Assembly (NCBI GenBank): GCA_039105265.1
Contig: JAPFFF010000012.1
Location: 4,216,001 to 4,280,000 of the forward strand
Source: Tritrichomonas musculus
Lineage: Eukaryota; Parabasalia; Tritrichomonadida; Tritrichomonadidae
Length of the DNA stretch: 64,000 nt
Reading direction: 5' to 3'
The position numbers and the translations under genes are program-made. The notes below the pieces were generated by a model, which searched no databases, was not told the DNA's origin, and worked only from the letters and a program-made list of their open reading frames with translations. Positions within the stretch are counted from its first letter, which is position 1; each line of letters starts with the position of its first letter. Of this stretch, positions 21,384-32,278 are shown in pieces.

Positions 21384-21674
21384 ATGAGCGTATATAACTC
21401 GTCAATTCTTAATGTTCAACCTCTCGAACTTATTGATCAATCAATTGGTAAGTCTGTGCATGTTATAACAAATTATGGAATAGAATATAATGGCACTTTA
21501 GAAGGAATAGATGCCACAGTCAATTGTGTTCTTTCCAACGCAGATGAAGTAAACGTGTTAAAACACGATACACCAAAAAAACATCACAATCTGATACTAG
21601 TAAATGGTGCTCATATTTCCATAATTGTTCCGACCACTAATAACGAATCAGAAAATAATGCTAACGAAAATTAA
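21384..21674 (+). CDS. LSM5: LSm5-like U6 snRNA / mRNA-decay ring subunit
   Basis: A 96-residue Sm-fold protein. Residues 12-24 (QPLELIDQSIGKS) match the LPLELVDKCIGS opening that marks LSm5 rather than other LSm proteins. Sm1 follows (NGTLEGIDATVNCVL), and Sm2 is LILVNGAHISIIVP, close to the LSm5 form QILLNGNNITMLVP. LSm5 is part of the LSm1-7 ring in cytosolic mRNA decay and the LSm2-8 ring on U6 snRNA. The last dozen residues are Asn/Glu-rich. TCATATC and TCACATG lie within 16 bases upstream of the ATG as possible initiators. It is an isolated gene bounded by transposon debris. Confidence 0.87.
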   Translation: MSVYNSSILNVQPLELIDQSIGKSVHVITNYGIEYNGTLEGIDATVNCVLSNADEVNVLKHDTPKKHHNLILVNGAHISIIVPTTNNESENNANEN

Positions 21675-22138
21675 AACAAAATAGAGGTATTCATGAAGAG
21701 ATCTAGCCTAGAAATTTGATAGATAATTAAATATTATTTTATATATTTTATATTTATGCTATAATAGAAAGTATATAATGTTTTATACGTTTGATTTCGA
21801 GATAAACTTGAAATTAAAAGCCAGACCACTTTTTTTCATTCAATTATTTTGGCATAACAATATTTTATTTCAAATTAAAATTTTATAACTTTTTTTTTTC
21901 AATTTTCTTAAAAAGCCAAATATAATCAGAAAAATATTTTTTAAAAAAATATATTTATCACATTATTTTAAAACTATTTATAATTCAAAATGGATTATAA
22001 TATTTCCATATATCTAAAATTTATAGATAAAAATAAAAACATTTTTTTTATTTTAAATTAAAATAAGATATTTAACAAATTAATTTGTGTATTGAAACTT
22101 TATCAAAAATTACAACCTTCTTTAGCTCTTTCAAACTT
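21675..22138. other. Intergenic, no gene seen
   Basis: AT-rich spacer downstream of LSM5 with no recognisable feature. Confidence 0.5.
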
Positions 22139-23490
22139 TCAACAGCAATATATACATCACAATCTTTATTAAATAATACTTCTTTAGTATATAACTCTTT
22201 TTTACTACTTCTTTTCAACACGATTATTCTTATCTTACTCAATAAACTTCATTAAGCTAAAATCAGAAGCGCTTTTTTACACCACACGTTTTATTAAACA
22301 AAAGTTCTTCATATTATAACTCATTTCTACAACTTTTTATATTTCCAAAATTATTTCTCATCACGCCTTACAAACTTCCTCAGACATAATCAACAGCACT
22401 ATATACATCACAATCTTTATTAAATAATACTTCTTTACGTTATAAGATAGAGGGGTCAACCGCTCAACCGTTGTCATAAAATTGAGAGAAAAAAAAATCT
22501 AAAGATCAATGCAAAATAAATTATTAAATAAATATAGCAGCATTTATGAATAATAAAAAATTGCATTAAAAAAAATCTCCTTTATTTTGCCAGGAGTTAT
22601 AAGAGATCAAAGTTTTAATGACATGTGATATAAATTACATTTTTTACTTATTAAAAATCATTATAAAAAGCCATTATCTAATATATTTTTGGATTTAAAC
22701 TCCTTATGATAAAACAAGTATTCAATTTTATTCAATAAAACCCTCAAAAAATTATTAAAAAACATCAAATGAAAGATATTTTCAAAGATTTATTATTTCT
22801 CCTTATGAAAAACAAAAATTGAAGAAAAATAACCATAACCATCTATTAAGAAATGGTTAAACAATCAAAAGTAAACAAACATTTATTACTTTTTTTTTTT
22901 TTTGAAATATATATCAATAATTTGATGAAATAACACTACTTTTAACTGTTAAAATTTCAATTATTGTGATATATAAATAAATAATTCCTAACAAATTTCA
23001 TATTTTAATATACTGTTTTATTTGATTTAACTCTTCATTGTAAAGATATCATTTTTTGTTTTTTTTATAATTTATTTAAATTATTTTATATTTTATAATT
23101 ATAATTTATTTAAATATTTTACACCATAATATTTAATTCATAAGATATTTTGGCTTGAAAGAGAATTATAGTTATATGAAAAAGTGGGAATTTTCAAATT
23201 TTTTGATTGAATATTTATTTCCTCTATAATTCCTGGCAAAATAAGCGAATTTTTAATTTGAGCATAAAAATATATATTACTATGTATAAAGAATTAGAAT
23301 AATTATTTTATTTAATCAAATCTTTATAAAAATACTTTTTTGACATTTTCTTGGCGGTTAACCCCCCTATGTTATAAGTCATTTCTACTACTCCTTTTTT
23401 AGCATATCTTATTCTTATCTTACTCAACAAACTTCCTCAGACAAAATCAGAAACGCCATTTTACACCGCATGTTTTATTAGCCATTAGCT
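22139..23490. repeat. Two tandem units of about 250 bp, second one interrupted
   Basis: CAGCA-TATATACATCACAATC begins at 22143 and recurs at 22394. Later blocks (ATTCTTATCTTACTCAA, AAATCAGAA, TTTTACACC) recur in the same order. The second unit is split by the element at 22447-23370. No reading frame was recognised on either strand; origin unknown. Confidence 0.65.
22447..23370. mobile_element. 924-bp terminal-inverted-repeat element with 8-bp duplication
   Basis: The ends ATAGAGGGGTCAACCGC and, inverted, ATAGGGGGGTTAACCGCC match at most positions. GTTATAAG flanks both sides exactly (22439-22446, 23371-23378). It has no gene. The 8-bp duplication suggests a hAT-type insertion, though the ends are not canonical. 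Confidence 0.75.
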
Positions 23491-23588
23491 AAATATCTCA
23501 GCAAATAATTTTCTTTAATAAAAGATATTTTAACAAAATTATATTTTTTGAATAAACTGGGACCGAAAAGTCAATTTTAACGATCAAG

Positions 23589-23663
23589 TAAAGTATTCAA
23601 AATTGAATACTTCTCAGTATATATTTAAAAAGTTTGTCCCAAGCTTTTTGAATTCGACTTTAC
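23589..23663. mobile_element. Short deleted relative of the 610-bp mariner-like MITE
   Basis: The right part AAGTTTGTCCCAAGC then TTGAATTCGACTTTA matches the right end of the 18010-18619 element. The left part TAAAGTATTCAAAA resembles its left end. Only about 75 bp remain, as expected for an internal deletion. Confidence 0.55.
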
Positions 23664-23964
23664 CTTGTGAATTGAGCTTATAAGCTCAAATTAAATATTA
23701 TATTCAAATTATTCAAAATTTTGAAATAAATTTTCAATAAAATTCAAAATTTGAATCATTATTTCCATTTTTTGAATGATGAAAATACGATCGGAAAAAA
23801 ATAATTGTTTATGGATATTTTTGTTTTTAGCAGTAAATTTAATACAAAAACAACAAAATAATTATTTATACTTCATTATAAATTGCAATGATTACAATAA
23901 ATATCAATAATGGTAAAAGAACAATTGCGTAAAAAATAAATAAAACGATTTGTGATCAAAAGCA

Positions 23965-26520
23965 TTACTTTTTTTTAATCTTGAAAGGAGAAAGATTTCT
24001 ATAAGATTTGTAAAAGTCTATTGGTGGACCAGACTCTTCGTCTTCTTCCTCCTCATTTTCCAAAACTTCTTCTTCGATTTCTTCATCATTGTTAGAAATA
24101 ATAAAGTGAAATCTTCTTTTCTTTAGTTCTTTTCTTTGTTTCAGGTGAATACCCTGATCATTCGATAATTGAATGACAAATAGTTCAATATCTTTAAATG
24201 AGCAATTTTGCTTATTTTTAGGGCTTTTACCAACAGAGAATTGCAATACCATTTCAGAATATTTACCTTCTTCAAGACCATTAAATATTCTCCTTATTGA
24301 GCGTTGGGCTTTTTGGACACCCGAGTTACTTAAATTAATTTCAATCGATGGAATAAACTTAGGAGAACCATCAGCCCTAGCGGTTTTGATTTTGTTACTT
24401 ACTTTCAATACATTTAGTGCTTTAACAGCCCCGGCCATTGAATTTGCTGCTAACAATGTGACAATTTTATCAGGCATGTAATTACCTTCTTTACAAGTAT
24501 TTAAAAGCATATCAATTGGAACATAGTCATAATCAGAAACAAAATCACCTAGATATTCATAAAAATCATCTGGTATTTCATCACTAATCCGATCAAGCAC
24601 TTTTATAATCTTATTTTTCTTTACCTTGTCTTTCACAACTTTTTCAATTATTTCTCGATCGAGTCCATATTCGTCTTCAAATGATTCAACCTTCTTCATT
24701 TGTTTAGCTAATTCTTCCTTTTTTTTATCGTTCAAAGCAAGTAACTCTTTTGTATCACCAGAATGAAAATATTTTTCGAATAATTTAGCAAATCTAACTG
24801 CTTCTTTCTCTTCTCTATCTTGACAAATAATTTCAATACATGTTTTTGGCATCTTTGGAAATAATTTTCTGATAGCTTTAAAGGCACCATTACTAATATC
24901 ATCATCATCATCATCAGGAGCTACTACATCATCATAATCACGCGTGTTGATTAGTGATTTACCAACACCAAATGATCTAAAAAGTTCTGTATTATCTTGA
25001 TCTTCATCTTTTAATGTTTCCTTATCTGATGATATTTTACAAATGACAACTCCAGCATTGTTTGGATCGATATAACTATTAAATTTAAGCCTTTTAGATG
25101 TTAAAAGAACAAGAGGGCGCAAAACGGGACGATATTTTACTTTTGAATGTATACCTTTCCCTGGTATAAAGCTCACAATATCAACTTTATGTCTGACTGA
25201 ACTTAAAAGAGCATCACGAATGATTGGAACCCAGTCAAGAGAACGATTAATTTGTGGATCAAGTCCATGCATATCAATTTCAATGTAAGTTGTGAAACTA
25301 ATTGTTTCAATTGGGCGAATTCGGCGCGAACACATCAGTTGACTAATTTTTTGTTGATGTTCTTCCTTTTCTTTTTCTTTTCTTGCAATTTCTTTCTTAC
25401 TTTTGACTTTTTTCTCTTTTTTTCCTTTGCCTGGAATAAAATCTCTGTTAATATCATCATTCTTCTCCTTTTGTACTCGTTGCTTATTCTTATTTAAATC
25501 TTCTGCTTCTTTTCCTCTATCTTTTTTCATTTTATCATTGGATAAACCATCATCAGATAAATCTGAATCTTTTGGATCGATATAAAAATCATCACTATCA
25601 TTATCATCTTTATTAGATTTACTTTGTATCTCGTTTACAAATGCTGATTTACCTTTGAATTCATTAAAATCCTTTTTATTTTGATTTTTTTGGGATGCAT
25701 CTTTGTTATTTTTATATTTGATTTGATCACTTTCTAATTTATTGGATTTATGATCCAAAGCATCAGATTTATCTCTTTGATTTGATTCCATCATTTGATT
25801 ATCTTCTTTTGGCTCGGTATCACTGACATCAAAATCATCACTATTGACTTCTGCCTTGTTTTGCCTTTTTTTGTTCGGATTTCGTGCTTTTTGCAATTCT
25901 TCAATATTAGAATTTTTACGATTGCAAAGATTATTATTTATTGGTAATTTTTTAAGGCTGTCTAGAGCTTCTTTAAACGTATGCGTATTTTTATACACAT
26001 CTCTGACGACCTCATACGGCTGATTTGTAATCTTCATTAGTTTTTGAATTGTTTCTTCTCTTTTACTTTGCTTATTATTTATATCTTGCCTTGTCGTTTC
26101 TTTTTGCTTTTTTGTTTTGTTTTCGAAGGGACTAGGCTCATTCTTTGTTTTATTATTATCGTTATCTTTAACTGAAACAGAAGAATTGATGCATACATCA
26201 TCATCTGTATCAGGATTATTTTGTAATTTAGCTTTATTTACTTCATGCTTTGTTTGTTCTTGTTTTTCTTCATCCAAGCATGAATTTCTTGAGCTTTTAG
26301 AAATGTTTTGTGGACTGCTAAATTTATTTTCTGAACTTTCTTGACTTTCTTCCATTGCTTGCTCTTTTTCTTCTTTTTCTTCTTCTAATTCAATATTTTC
26401 ATTAAAATCATTTAACTCGTTCTTATTTTTATCATCATACTCATCTTGATCATCTTCTGAAATGAATGATATAAAAACTTGCTTTTGATTTTGACTTTGA
26501 AATGGGTTTTGTTGATTCAT
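23965..26520 (-). CDS. CUE plus Smr-domain protein (Cue2/N4BP2-like)
   Basis: An 851-residue, highly charged protein. A CUE-like ubiquitin-binding helix bundle is visible at about 150-195 (IQKLMKITNQPYEVVRDVY). An Smr domain spans about 410-495: the EIDMHGLD motif near 413-420 gives the DxH of active Smr nucleases, followed by FIPGKGIHSKV near 450 and a late NNAGVVICKI. CUE with Smr is the layout of yeast Cue2 and human N4BP2, which act in no-go mRNA decay and ubiquitin-linked RNA quality control (family knowledge). A second, degenerate Smr-like unit lies at about 722-810, with EINLSNSG in place of DMHG and VGKSPKNK in place of GKGIHS. The first 380 residues and the acidic C-terminus are low complexity. 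Single Smr identity is firm; the CUE and second Smr calls are moderate. Confidence 0.76.
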   Translation of the reverse strand: MNQQNPFQSQNQKQVFISFISEDDQDEYDDKNKNELNDFNENIELEEEKEEKEQAMEESQESSENKFSSPQNISKSSRNSCLDEEKQEQTKHEVNKAKLQNNPDTDDDVCINSSVSVKDNDNNKTKNEPSPFENKTKKQKETTRQDINNKQSKREETIQKLMKITNQPYEVVRDVYKNTHTFKEALDSLKKLPINNNLCNRKNSNIEELQKARNPNKKRQNKAEVNSDDFDVSDTEPKEDNQMMESNQRDKSDALDHKSNKLESDQIKYKNNKDASQKNQNKKDFNEFKGKSAFVNEIQSKSNKDDNDSDDFYIDPKDSDLSDDGLSNDKMKKDRGKEAEDLNKNKQRVQKEKNDDINRDFIPGKGKKEKKVKSKKEIARKEKEKEEHQQKISQLMCSRRIRPIETISFTTYIEIDMHGLDPQINRSLDWVPIIRDALLSSVRHKVDIVSFIPGKGIHSKVKYRPVLRPLVLLTSKRLKFNSYIDPNNAGVVICKISSDKETLKDEDQDNTELFRSFGVGKSLINTRDYDDVVAPDDDDDDISNGAFKAIRKLFPKMPKTCIEIICQDREEKEAVRFAKLFEKYFHSGDTKELLALNDKKKEELAKQMKKVESFEDEYGLDREIIEKVVKDKVKKNKIIKVLDRISDEIPDDFYEYLGDFVSDYDYVPIDMLLNTCKEGNYMPDKIVTLLAANSMAGAVKALNVLKVSNKIKTARADGSPKFIPSIEINLSNSGVQKAQRSIRRIFNGLEEGKYSEMVLQFSVGKSPKNKQNCSFKDIELFVIQLSNDQGIHLKQRKELKKRRFHFIISNNDEEIEEEVLENEEEEDEESGPPIDFYKSYRNLSPFKIKKK

Positions 26521-26794
26521 TTTTTTTGGTTTTAAATTGAGTCAAAAAGAAAACAAAAAAAATCATTGTCAATATTTATTTATTATTGTTTACATTTACT
26601 GCCATTAGAATATCAAAATAAATAAATAATAATATAGTCTAATCAATATTTTGATGAGATATTTTCAGTTGAACTTTTTACAATGCTCAATTGAAAAAGT
26701 TCTCTTTATAAAAATAAACTAAAATAAACATATTTAAGATGCGTATTTATTAATATTAAGTATGATACAATATTTATTTTCAAACAAAGACCGT

Positions 26795-29700
26795 TTAAAG
26801 AGAACTTTGATTTGAAAAATAATTTGTTATTATATTTACAACATTTTCAAAATTAGATTGAAAATCATTATAGTGATTTTGACCCATTTCATTTTTAATT
26901 CTCTGCATCAATCCAAGTTTGTCGGGCATCATATTCAAAATTGGCTCGTTAAGAATATGCAATACTGACATAGCAAAATTTTCTATATTTCTCATCAAGA
27001 AAGGTATCAGCGACATGTCGTTACCGTACAAAGTTTTCGTAGTCAAAAAGAAAAACATTTTTTCATTAAGATAAGAAAAACCGGCCAAATTAACATTCAA
27101 TTTATTGAATGCGTTAACGTCTCTCAATTGAGAGAAAATCATCAAATCGAGAAGGAGGTTTTTAAAGCCATCATTTTCATCACCATTTTTGACTATTTCA
27201 AAAAGTTTATTTTGGTCGGCTATATTCAATTCCAAATGACTGATAACTTTATTTGACAGAATATTTTCAATCAAAGCGGTTAAAATTTTCAAGTCGATAT
27301 TTATCGTCTCCATATTAGTTATTCTGTTGAACAGCAAAGAAATAGTTTCTGAGAAACCGCCAACATTCAAATGCTGCTCAGAATTTTCAATGAAATTGAA
27401 GGGATAACGATCAAGTGTTTTGATAGGAACCGTATTTTTTGCAGTTACTTTTGACTTCACTATTTTCATAATTGTGATGAAACGATCAGAAGGAGGGTTG
27501 TTCAAAATCATCTTCTTTGAGGTCTGGTTTCTTATGTCAGTAAACAAGTTGTACAAAGAGACGAAGTAGTCATCTATTGTAAGCGGATTCACCTGGTTAT
27601 GGATGATGCAGAAGATGTACAACTCTCTCATTTTTGGGTTCATGAAGAAACTTTTTGAGAGGACACCAATGAACTTTTTGAGAAAGAAAAGTGTGAAATC
27701 CACTCGAATGTCATTCAATTTGTAAAGAATGATGTCGAACACAAAAGAAGGCTGAATTATTTCTGCTTTACAAGAAAGAAGGAAATCTCCAAAGAATAAA
27801 CAAAATGAATCATTTTCTTTTCTATCGTTTTCTTTCATTTTTTCAACGAGAAAATTCAATTTCGTTTGATAATTCAAACTTTTTAAGAGGTTTACATAAA
27901 TATTGAAATCAATGATTGACAAACCTTTCTCTTTAATCTTGTTGTCCATGTCATTCAGAACCTTCTTCAGCAAGTCTTCTTCCTTCGTCATCGCAATCAT
28001 CTGGTCAACGATAGGAATGAATTTGAATGAAAAATCTTCAAAAAAGTCTGAAACCAAGGGAAGAAGACTGACGAACTTTGGCATGAATGCCGCGTTCTTC
28101 TTGATAAACTCTTCTATTTGGCTGAACAAGTAGGACGAGTCAGTCAATTTACGGCCACTGAAGTAATAGTTGAACAACAAGAGAATCCATTCTTTTTCCT
28201 CAGGAATTTCGAACAAATTGAATAAAAAATAATCGTCTTTTTTCATTTGGCTTTCAATTGATTCTTGGTCGTCGAAAAACAGTTTTGCATAGAAAACAGT
28301 CATGTAGTCTTGATCTTTTCCATACACTGTTTGTATTAAAAATATGTAGGCAGCAATGTTTATCTTGTTTTTAATGATAAACGAGTGCTTCTTTTCAAGC
28401 AAGTCAAAGCACGGAAAAGTCTGAAAAATGTCCTTTTGAACTTTTTGTTTAGAAATGCTTGAAAAGAAAAATTTCAGGCATTCAAAAATTGAATGCATAT
28501 CCAAATTTGAGTAGTACTCAAAGTTACCATCAGAAATAGTCAAACAATTCACACACATATCATTCAGAAGTGTAATGATGTCGTTATCTTCATGTATCGT
28601 CTTGAAGTAAGGTTTCTTACTCTTTAAGTAGTCGGTAAAAAGTGACAGTACTTTAGATATCTTGGCAGCATTACCTTCAATGAATTCTCTAATGTTGATA
28701 CTATTAAAAATCAATCTCGAGATTTCAATGATTCGGTTGTCTGGGATTTTTTCTAATACAAGTTTGACAACCGTTTTTCTGAAGTTTTCAACAACGTAAG
28801 AATCAGCGATGTTGATCATGTTGTTGAATATCTGTGGATAAACATGAATGAACTCTTTACAGAAATTCTCAGGCATCTCCAGCTCTTGAAGAATCTTTGT
28901 GAACTCATTGCTGATATTCGTGTCCTTCATTCGAATGGCAAAATTGACATAGTAAACAAAAGTGAGTTCGAAATTTTTCAATGTTCGAATAATTTTTTGA
29001 AAATCGCTCGAAAAACAAAACAAAATTCTTTTGTTCTTTCTTATGTTCGTGATCTTCAATTCAGTGTCTTGCTGTGTCTTTACAATCTCTTTTTGTTCAC
29101 AATAAAAAACACATTTTATTTCAAAATCGTCAGATTTTGGAATCGTTTGTATTTCCTCATTCAAAACGTCCAAAAACTTGATCAATCTTCCATCTTTTAA
29201 AACAATTGCAAAGTATTTATTGTCATTTAAAGTTGTTGCTATCAAGCCTTTAAATTTAAACGTTCGATCACATTTGACGATATCTTTTTGAATGTCAGTC
29301 AAATTAGAAATATTTTCAATGACGCAAACAGGCTTCATTAAGTCAGGGAATTCATCCTCAAATTGAATGTGATGATGAATGTCAATGCCTCTAATAATAT
29401 CAACTGGATTAGTGAAATCTTCGTAGCATTTAAAAGAAGGCAAAGATGACGGATCATAATATTTCTTATAGTCAACTTTTTGAGTGAAAAAAGAAATCAA
29501 TTCTTTTTCATTAATAAACGGTTCCAGATTCAAAAGGTTCTGAATAACCGCATTTAAAGGTGAATTAGTAGGTGAAGCCTTCAATCTAATTCCGAGTGGG
29601 CTTTTCTCATAACTTTTCTGATCAAAAGAGAAATCATAAGGTTCTACATAGAAATTTGTGGATTCAATGCATCGCATGTATTCAGAGATTGTTGAATAAA

Positions 29701-32278
29701 TGATTGGCTTAAATTTGTCACTTTTTGAATAGAATGAGAACACGTTTAATACATTGTTACGAACATTTTCATTTTGATTATATGGTAATGACTTTAGTAT
29801 TGTCATCATGTCCTTTTTAAAAACAACACTTTGTTGTTTAAAGGGCAACTTTTTGATAACATTTTCATATATGTTCGTTGAAACTAACTGTTGACAAAAA
29901 TTGATGTAAAAAGCGGTGTCAATTGGATTTCGTAATTTCAACAATTTGAAAACTTTACGAAAATCATTTATGTCTAATTGAATAGTTTGTATTATTTGTT
30001 TAACAAGAAATGATCCAAAATCGGTCTTTTTATTCGGCTTGACATATTTGATCTCATCGAGATTGGCCATTTTAAATAACCGTAATAAAGTAGTGAAAAG
30101 AAAAGCAGGCGGATCAACCACATTTAATTTCTTCTTCTTTTCAAAATAAGCAATCAACTGATTGGAAATATTGTCCATTATATATTGAAGGAAGTTGCTG
30201 TAAGATTGCTTCAAATCTTTGGGACTATTTAACATGTCAAAAAACGAATCAAAAAGTTTATTGAAATCAATTCCATTGACTGAAGCAATCATCTTCAAAT
30301 TCTTCTTCATTGAAGTCAATATTTCCATCTTCAATTTATTGTCATTTCCATCAAGCGTGCTGAAGTAATTAATGAAGTTTTTGATGATTCCCATTGCCAT
30401 GTTCACGTTATCAAAAAGTACAAGATATCTCACATAAAATTTGTGCGTGAAAACTGGAATCGATGAACTTTTCATTGAAACAATAAAGTTGGGATCATCA
30501 GGCATGTATTCAAGAATATTTGCAATATTCTTCGAAGTCTTCTCATCAACTTTCGGATTAGCAAAATTCAAAAGAAGATTGCTTGACAATTTCGTCTCTT
30601 TTGAGAAAAATGCAGGAGGCGGCAAATTTTCTTGTTGCATGATAAAAGCTGATGATTTAAAGATCTTTTCAAGTGAATTCAATTGTGCTGATTTCATGTA
30701 TTGCTGACTCGATTTAAGATCCATTCCAAAGACAAATGACATTCGTTTTAATAACGAATCAACACGATCAGTTTTATTACACAAAAATTCATAATTTTTT
30801 GTTCCAATGACAATCTTTATTTTACCTTCTAACAAAGCTTTGTTATGAGGAACAAAGCCAAAGTCAGAAATTGGATAAATTGACTCACTCTGTTTGAAAT
30901 ATTTTTCTAAAAGATATGCAAATTTGGAGAAATGTTCGTAGTTCTGTATCGAGTCTTCAGGAAATATTAAATTATAAAAATCATTCATACAACGAATACT
31001 TATAATAAACGATTTCTGATTCTGGAAAAATATTTGCAGTAACGAATTCGTGATGAATTCTTCAGCATTTTCTTTGTCAGTGTTCAAGAAAACATTGAAA
31101 AGATTTTCAATGTACTTTTTCTGTTCTTCTCCTTCATGCATCATCGTGAACGCAGAGTAGAGATCGACACTTGCCATTGTGCAACAAGTGAGGAGGTTAT
31201 CTAACAATTTTTCAATGAAGGTATTGAATTTTTCATCACTTTTTGTTAGGTATAGAAAAAGTCCTTCTGAAATTAAAATACGATAGAAACGGAACAAATC
31301 ATCGTCACCCTCAAATTTTTCAAACAACTTATTTGCCAAGTCCAGATAAATTTTTGTTCGTTGTTTTGAAAGGATGATATAGAATAATTGAAGGACTGGG
31401 TTTGAATCATCATTTGAATCCAAAATAAAATCAAAAGAAAAAAATTTGAAGCATTCAAAATTGGCATTCACTTTCAATAGGACGTTGATAATTTGAACAA
31501 TGGGCGTATTTTGGTTTTCAACAAATAATTTCATTGAAATTGAATCACATGACAGTTTTTTGGCAAAAATATTTATTTCAATTTTTTCAATGTTTTGAAT
31601 GATGAAATTCATCGCAATTTTTCGAAGCTCCTCTGGCAATTCGTTCAATATGAATACGAAAGCGTTCGAGTATTTCGGATCCTCTAATGAAAAAATAAAC
31701 TCCTCAATCGACTGTTCTTGCAAAGATTGAAATAAAAGGCCAATTAATTTGAGCTTTTTTATGTCATGAAGACTTTTTGAAACAAAATTGAGACAAAAGT
31801 CGACGTTGTTAAATGCAATCTTCTTCAAAAGTGCTTGAATCTTCTTGCATTCGGTTGCATTCAATTCTAATAAATTCTGACGAAAAGTGTCATCAATTGA
31901 ATTTAAAAAATTCTTGTATTTTTGCGGATTTTCCATGATAAACAAAATAAAAGTAATCGAGACATTATGAAAGACTTCTTCTCTCGAATTCATCGTTATC
32001 TCAACTAGTTCTGTCATTTTGTCTTCTTGATCTGTAGATTTAAAATATATTATTAGCTTCTTCGTTATTTTTTCTAGAAAATCATTGATAAACGACTTTT
32101 CATTCTTGATCTTGTTTTGTGATAATAGGCGAAAAATTTCTATGATAAGAATTATATTATTCTGATTTAAATTATAGTCGAAATGATTGTCTAAAAAGCC
32201 GCATATGTTTGATATCGCAGATTCATATGGAACTTTTCTTCTTGCAAGCCAAAGAAGATTATTTAACTCGGCTTGCAT
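26795..32278 (-). CDS. 1827-residue helical protein with probable inactive USP-like domain
   Basis: A very large, mostly alpha-helical protein without membrane segments. The layout resembles the giant C19 ubiquitin-specific proteases (USP9X/USP34 type): long helical arms around a central domain. In the middle, residues 896-915 (LGIRLKASPTNSPLNAVIQN) align with the USP Cys box, but the catalytic Cys aligns with Ser906. Around residue 1026 KYFAIVLKDGRLIKF aligns with the His-box region, without a clear catalytic His. If this reading is right it is a pseudo-deubiquitinase, perhaps a ubiquitin-binding scaffold. That assignment is by eye and tentative; a plain helical-repeat protein is the alternative. 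The frame is intact over 5.4 kb, so the gene is probably functional. An initiator-like motif lies 31 bases upstream. Confidence 0.6.
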   Translation of the reverse strand: MQAELNNLLWLARRKVPYESAISNICGFLDNHFDYNLNQNNIILIIEIFRLLSQNKIKNEKSFINDFLEKITKKLIIYFKSTDQEDKMTELVEITMNSREEVFHNVSITFILFIMENPQKYKNFLNSIDDTFRQNLLELNATECKKIQALLKKIAFNNVDFCLNFVSKSLHDIKKLKLIGLLFQSLQEQSIEEFIFSLEDPKYSNAFVFILNELPEELRKIAMNFIIQNIEKIEINIFAKKLSCDSISMKLFVENQNTPIVQIINVLLKVNANFECFKFFSFDFILDSNDDSNPVLQLFYIILSKQRTKIYLDLANKLFEKFEGDDDLFRFYRILISEGLFLYLTKSDEKFNTFIEKLLDNLLTCCTMASVDLYSAFTMMHEGEEQKKYIENLFNVFLNTDKENAEEFITNSLLQIFFQNQKSFIISIRCMNDFYNLIFPEDSIQNYEHFSKFAYLLEKYFKQSESIYPISDFGFVPHNKALLEGKIKIVIGTKNYEFLCNKTDRVDSLLKRMSFVFGMDLKSSQQYMKSAQLNSLEKIFKSSAFIMQQENLPPPAFFSKETKLSSNLLLNFANPKVDEKTSKNIANILEYMPDDPNFIVSMKSSSIPVFTHKFYVRYLVLFDNVNMAMGIIKNFINYFSTLDGNDNKLKMEILTSMKKNLKMIASVNGIDFNKLFDSFFDMLNSPKDLKQSYSNFLQYIMDNISNQLIAYFEKKKKLNVVDPPAFLFTTLLRLFKMANLDEIKYVKPNKKTDFGSFLVKQIIQTIQLDINDFRKVFKLLKLRNPIDTAFYINFCQQLVSTNIYENVIKKLPFKQQSVVFKKDMMTILKSLPYNQNENVRNNVLNVFSFYSKSDKFKPIIYSTISEYMRCIESTNFYVEPYDFSFDQKSYEKSPLGIRLKASPTNSPLNAVIQNLLNLEPFINEKELISFFTQKVDYKKYYDPSSLPSFKCYEDFTNPVDIIRGIDIHHHIQFEDEFPDLMKPVCVIENISNLTDIQKDIVKCDRTFKFKGLIATTLNDNKYFAIVLKDGRLIKFLDVLNEEIQTIPKSDDFEIKCVFYCEQKEIVKTQQDTELKITNIRKNKRILFCFSSDFQKIIRTLKNFELTFVYYVNFAIRMKDTNISNEFTKILQELEMPENFCKEFIHVYPQIFNNMINIADSYVVENFRKTVVKLVLEKIPDNRIIEISRLIFNSINIREFIEGNAAKISKVLSLFTDYLKSKKPYFKTIHEDNDIITLLNDMCVNCLTISDGNFEYYSNLDMHSIFECLKFFFSSISKQKVQKDIFQTFPCFDLLEKKHSFIIKNKINIAAYIFLIQTVYGKDQDYMTVFYAKLFFDDQESIESQMKKDDYFLFNLFEIPEEKEWILLLFNYYFSGRKLTDSSYLFSQIEEFIKKNAAFMPKFVSLLPLVSDFFEDFSFKFIPIVDQMIAMTKEEDLLKKVLNDMDNKIKEKGLSIIDFNIYVNLLKSLNYQTKLNFLVEKMKENDRKENDSFCLFFGDFLLSCKAEIIQPSFVFDIILYKLNDIRVDFTLFFLKKFIGVLSKSFFMNPKMRELYIFCIIHNQVNPLTIDDYFVSLYNLFTDIRNQTSKKMILNNPPSDRFITIMKIVKSKVTAKNTVPIKTLDRYPFNFIENSEQHLNVGGFSETISLLFNRITNMETINIDLKILTALIENILSNKVISHLELNIADQNKLFEIVKNGDENDGFKNLLLDLMIFSQLRDVNAFNKLNVNLAGFSYLNEKMFFFLTTKTLYGNDMSLIPFLMRNIENFAMSVLHILNEPILNMMPDKLGLMQRIKNEMGQNHYNDFQSNFENVVNIITNYFSNQSSL

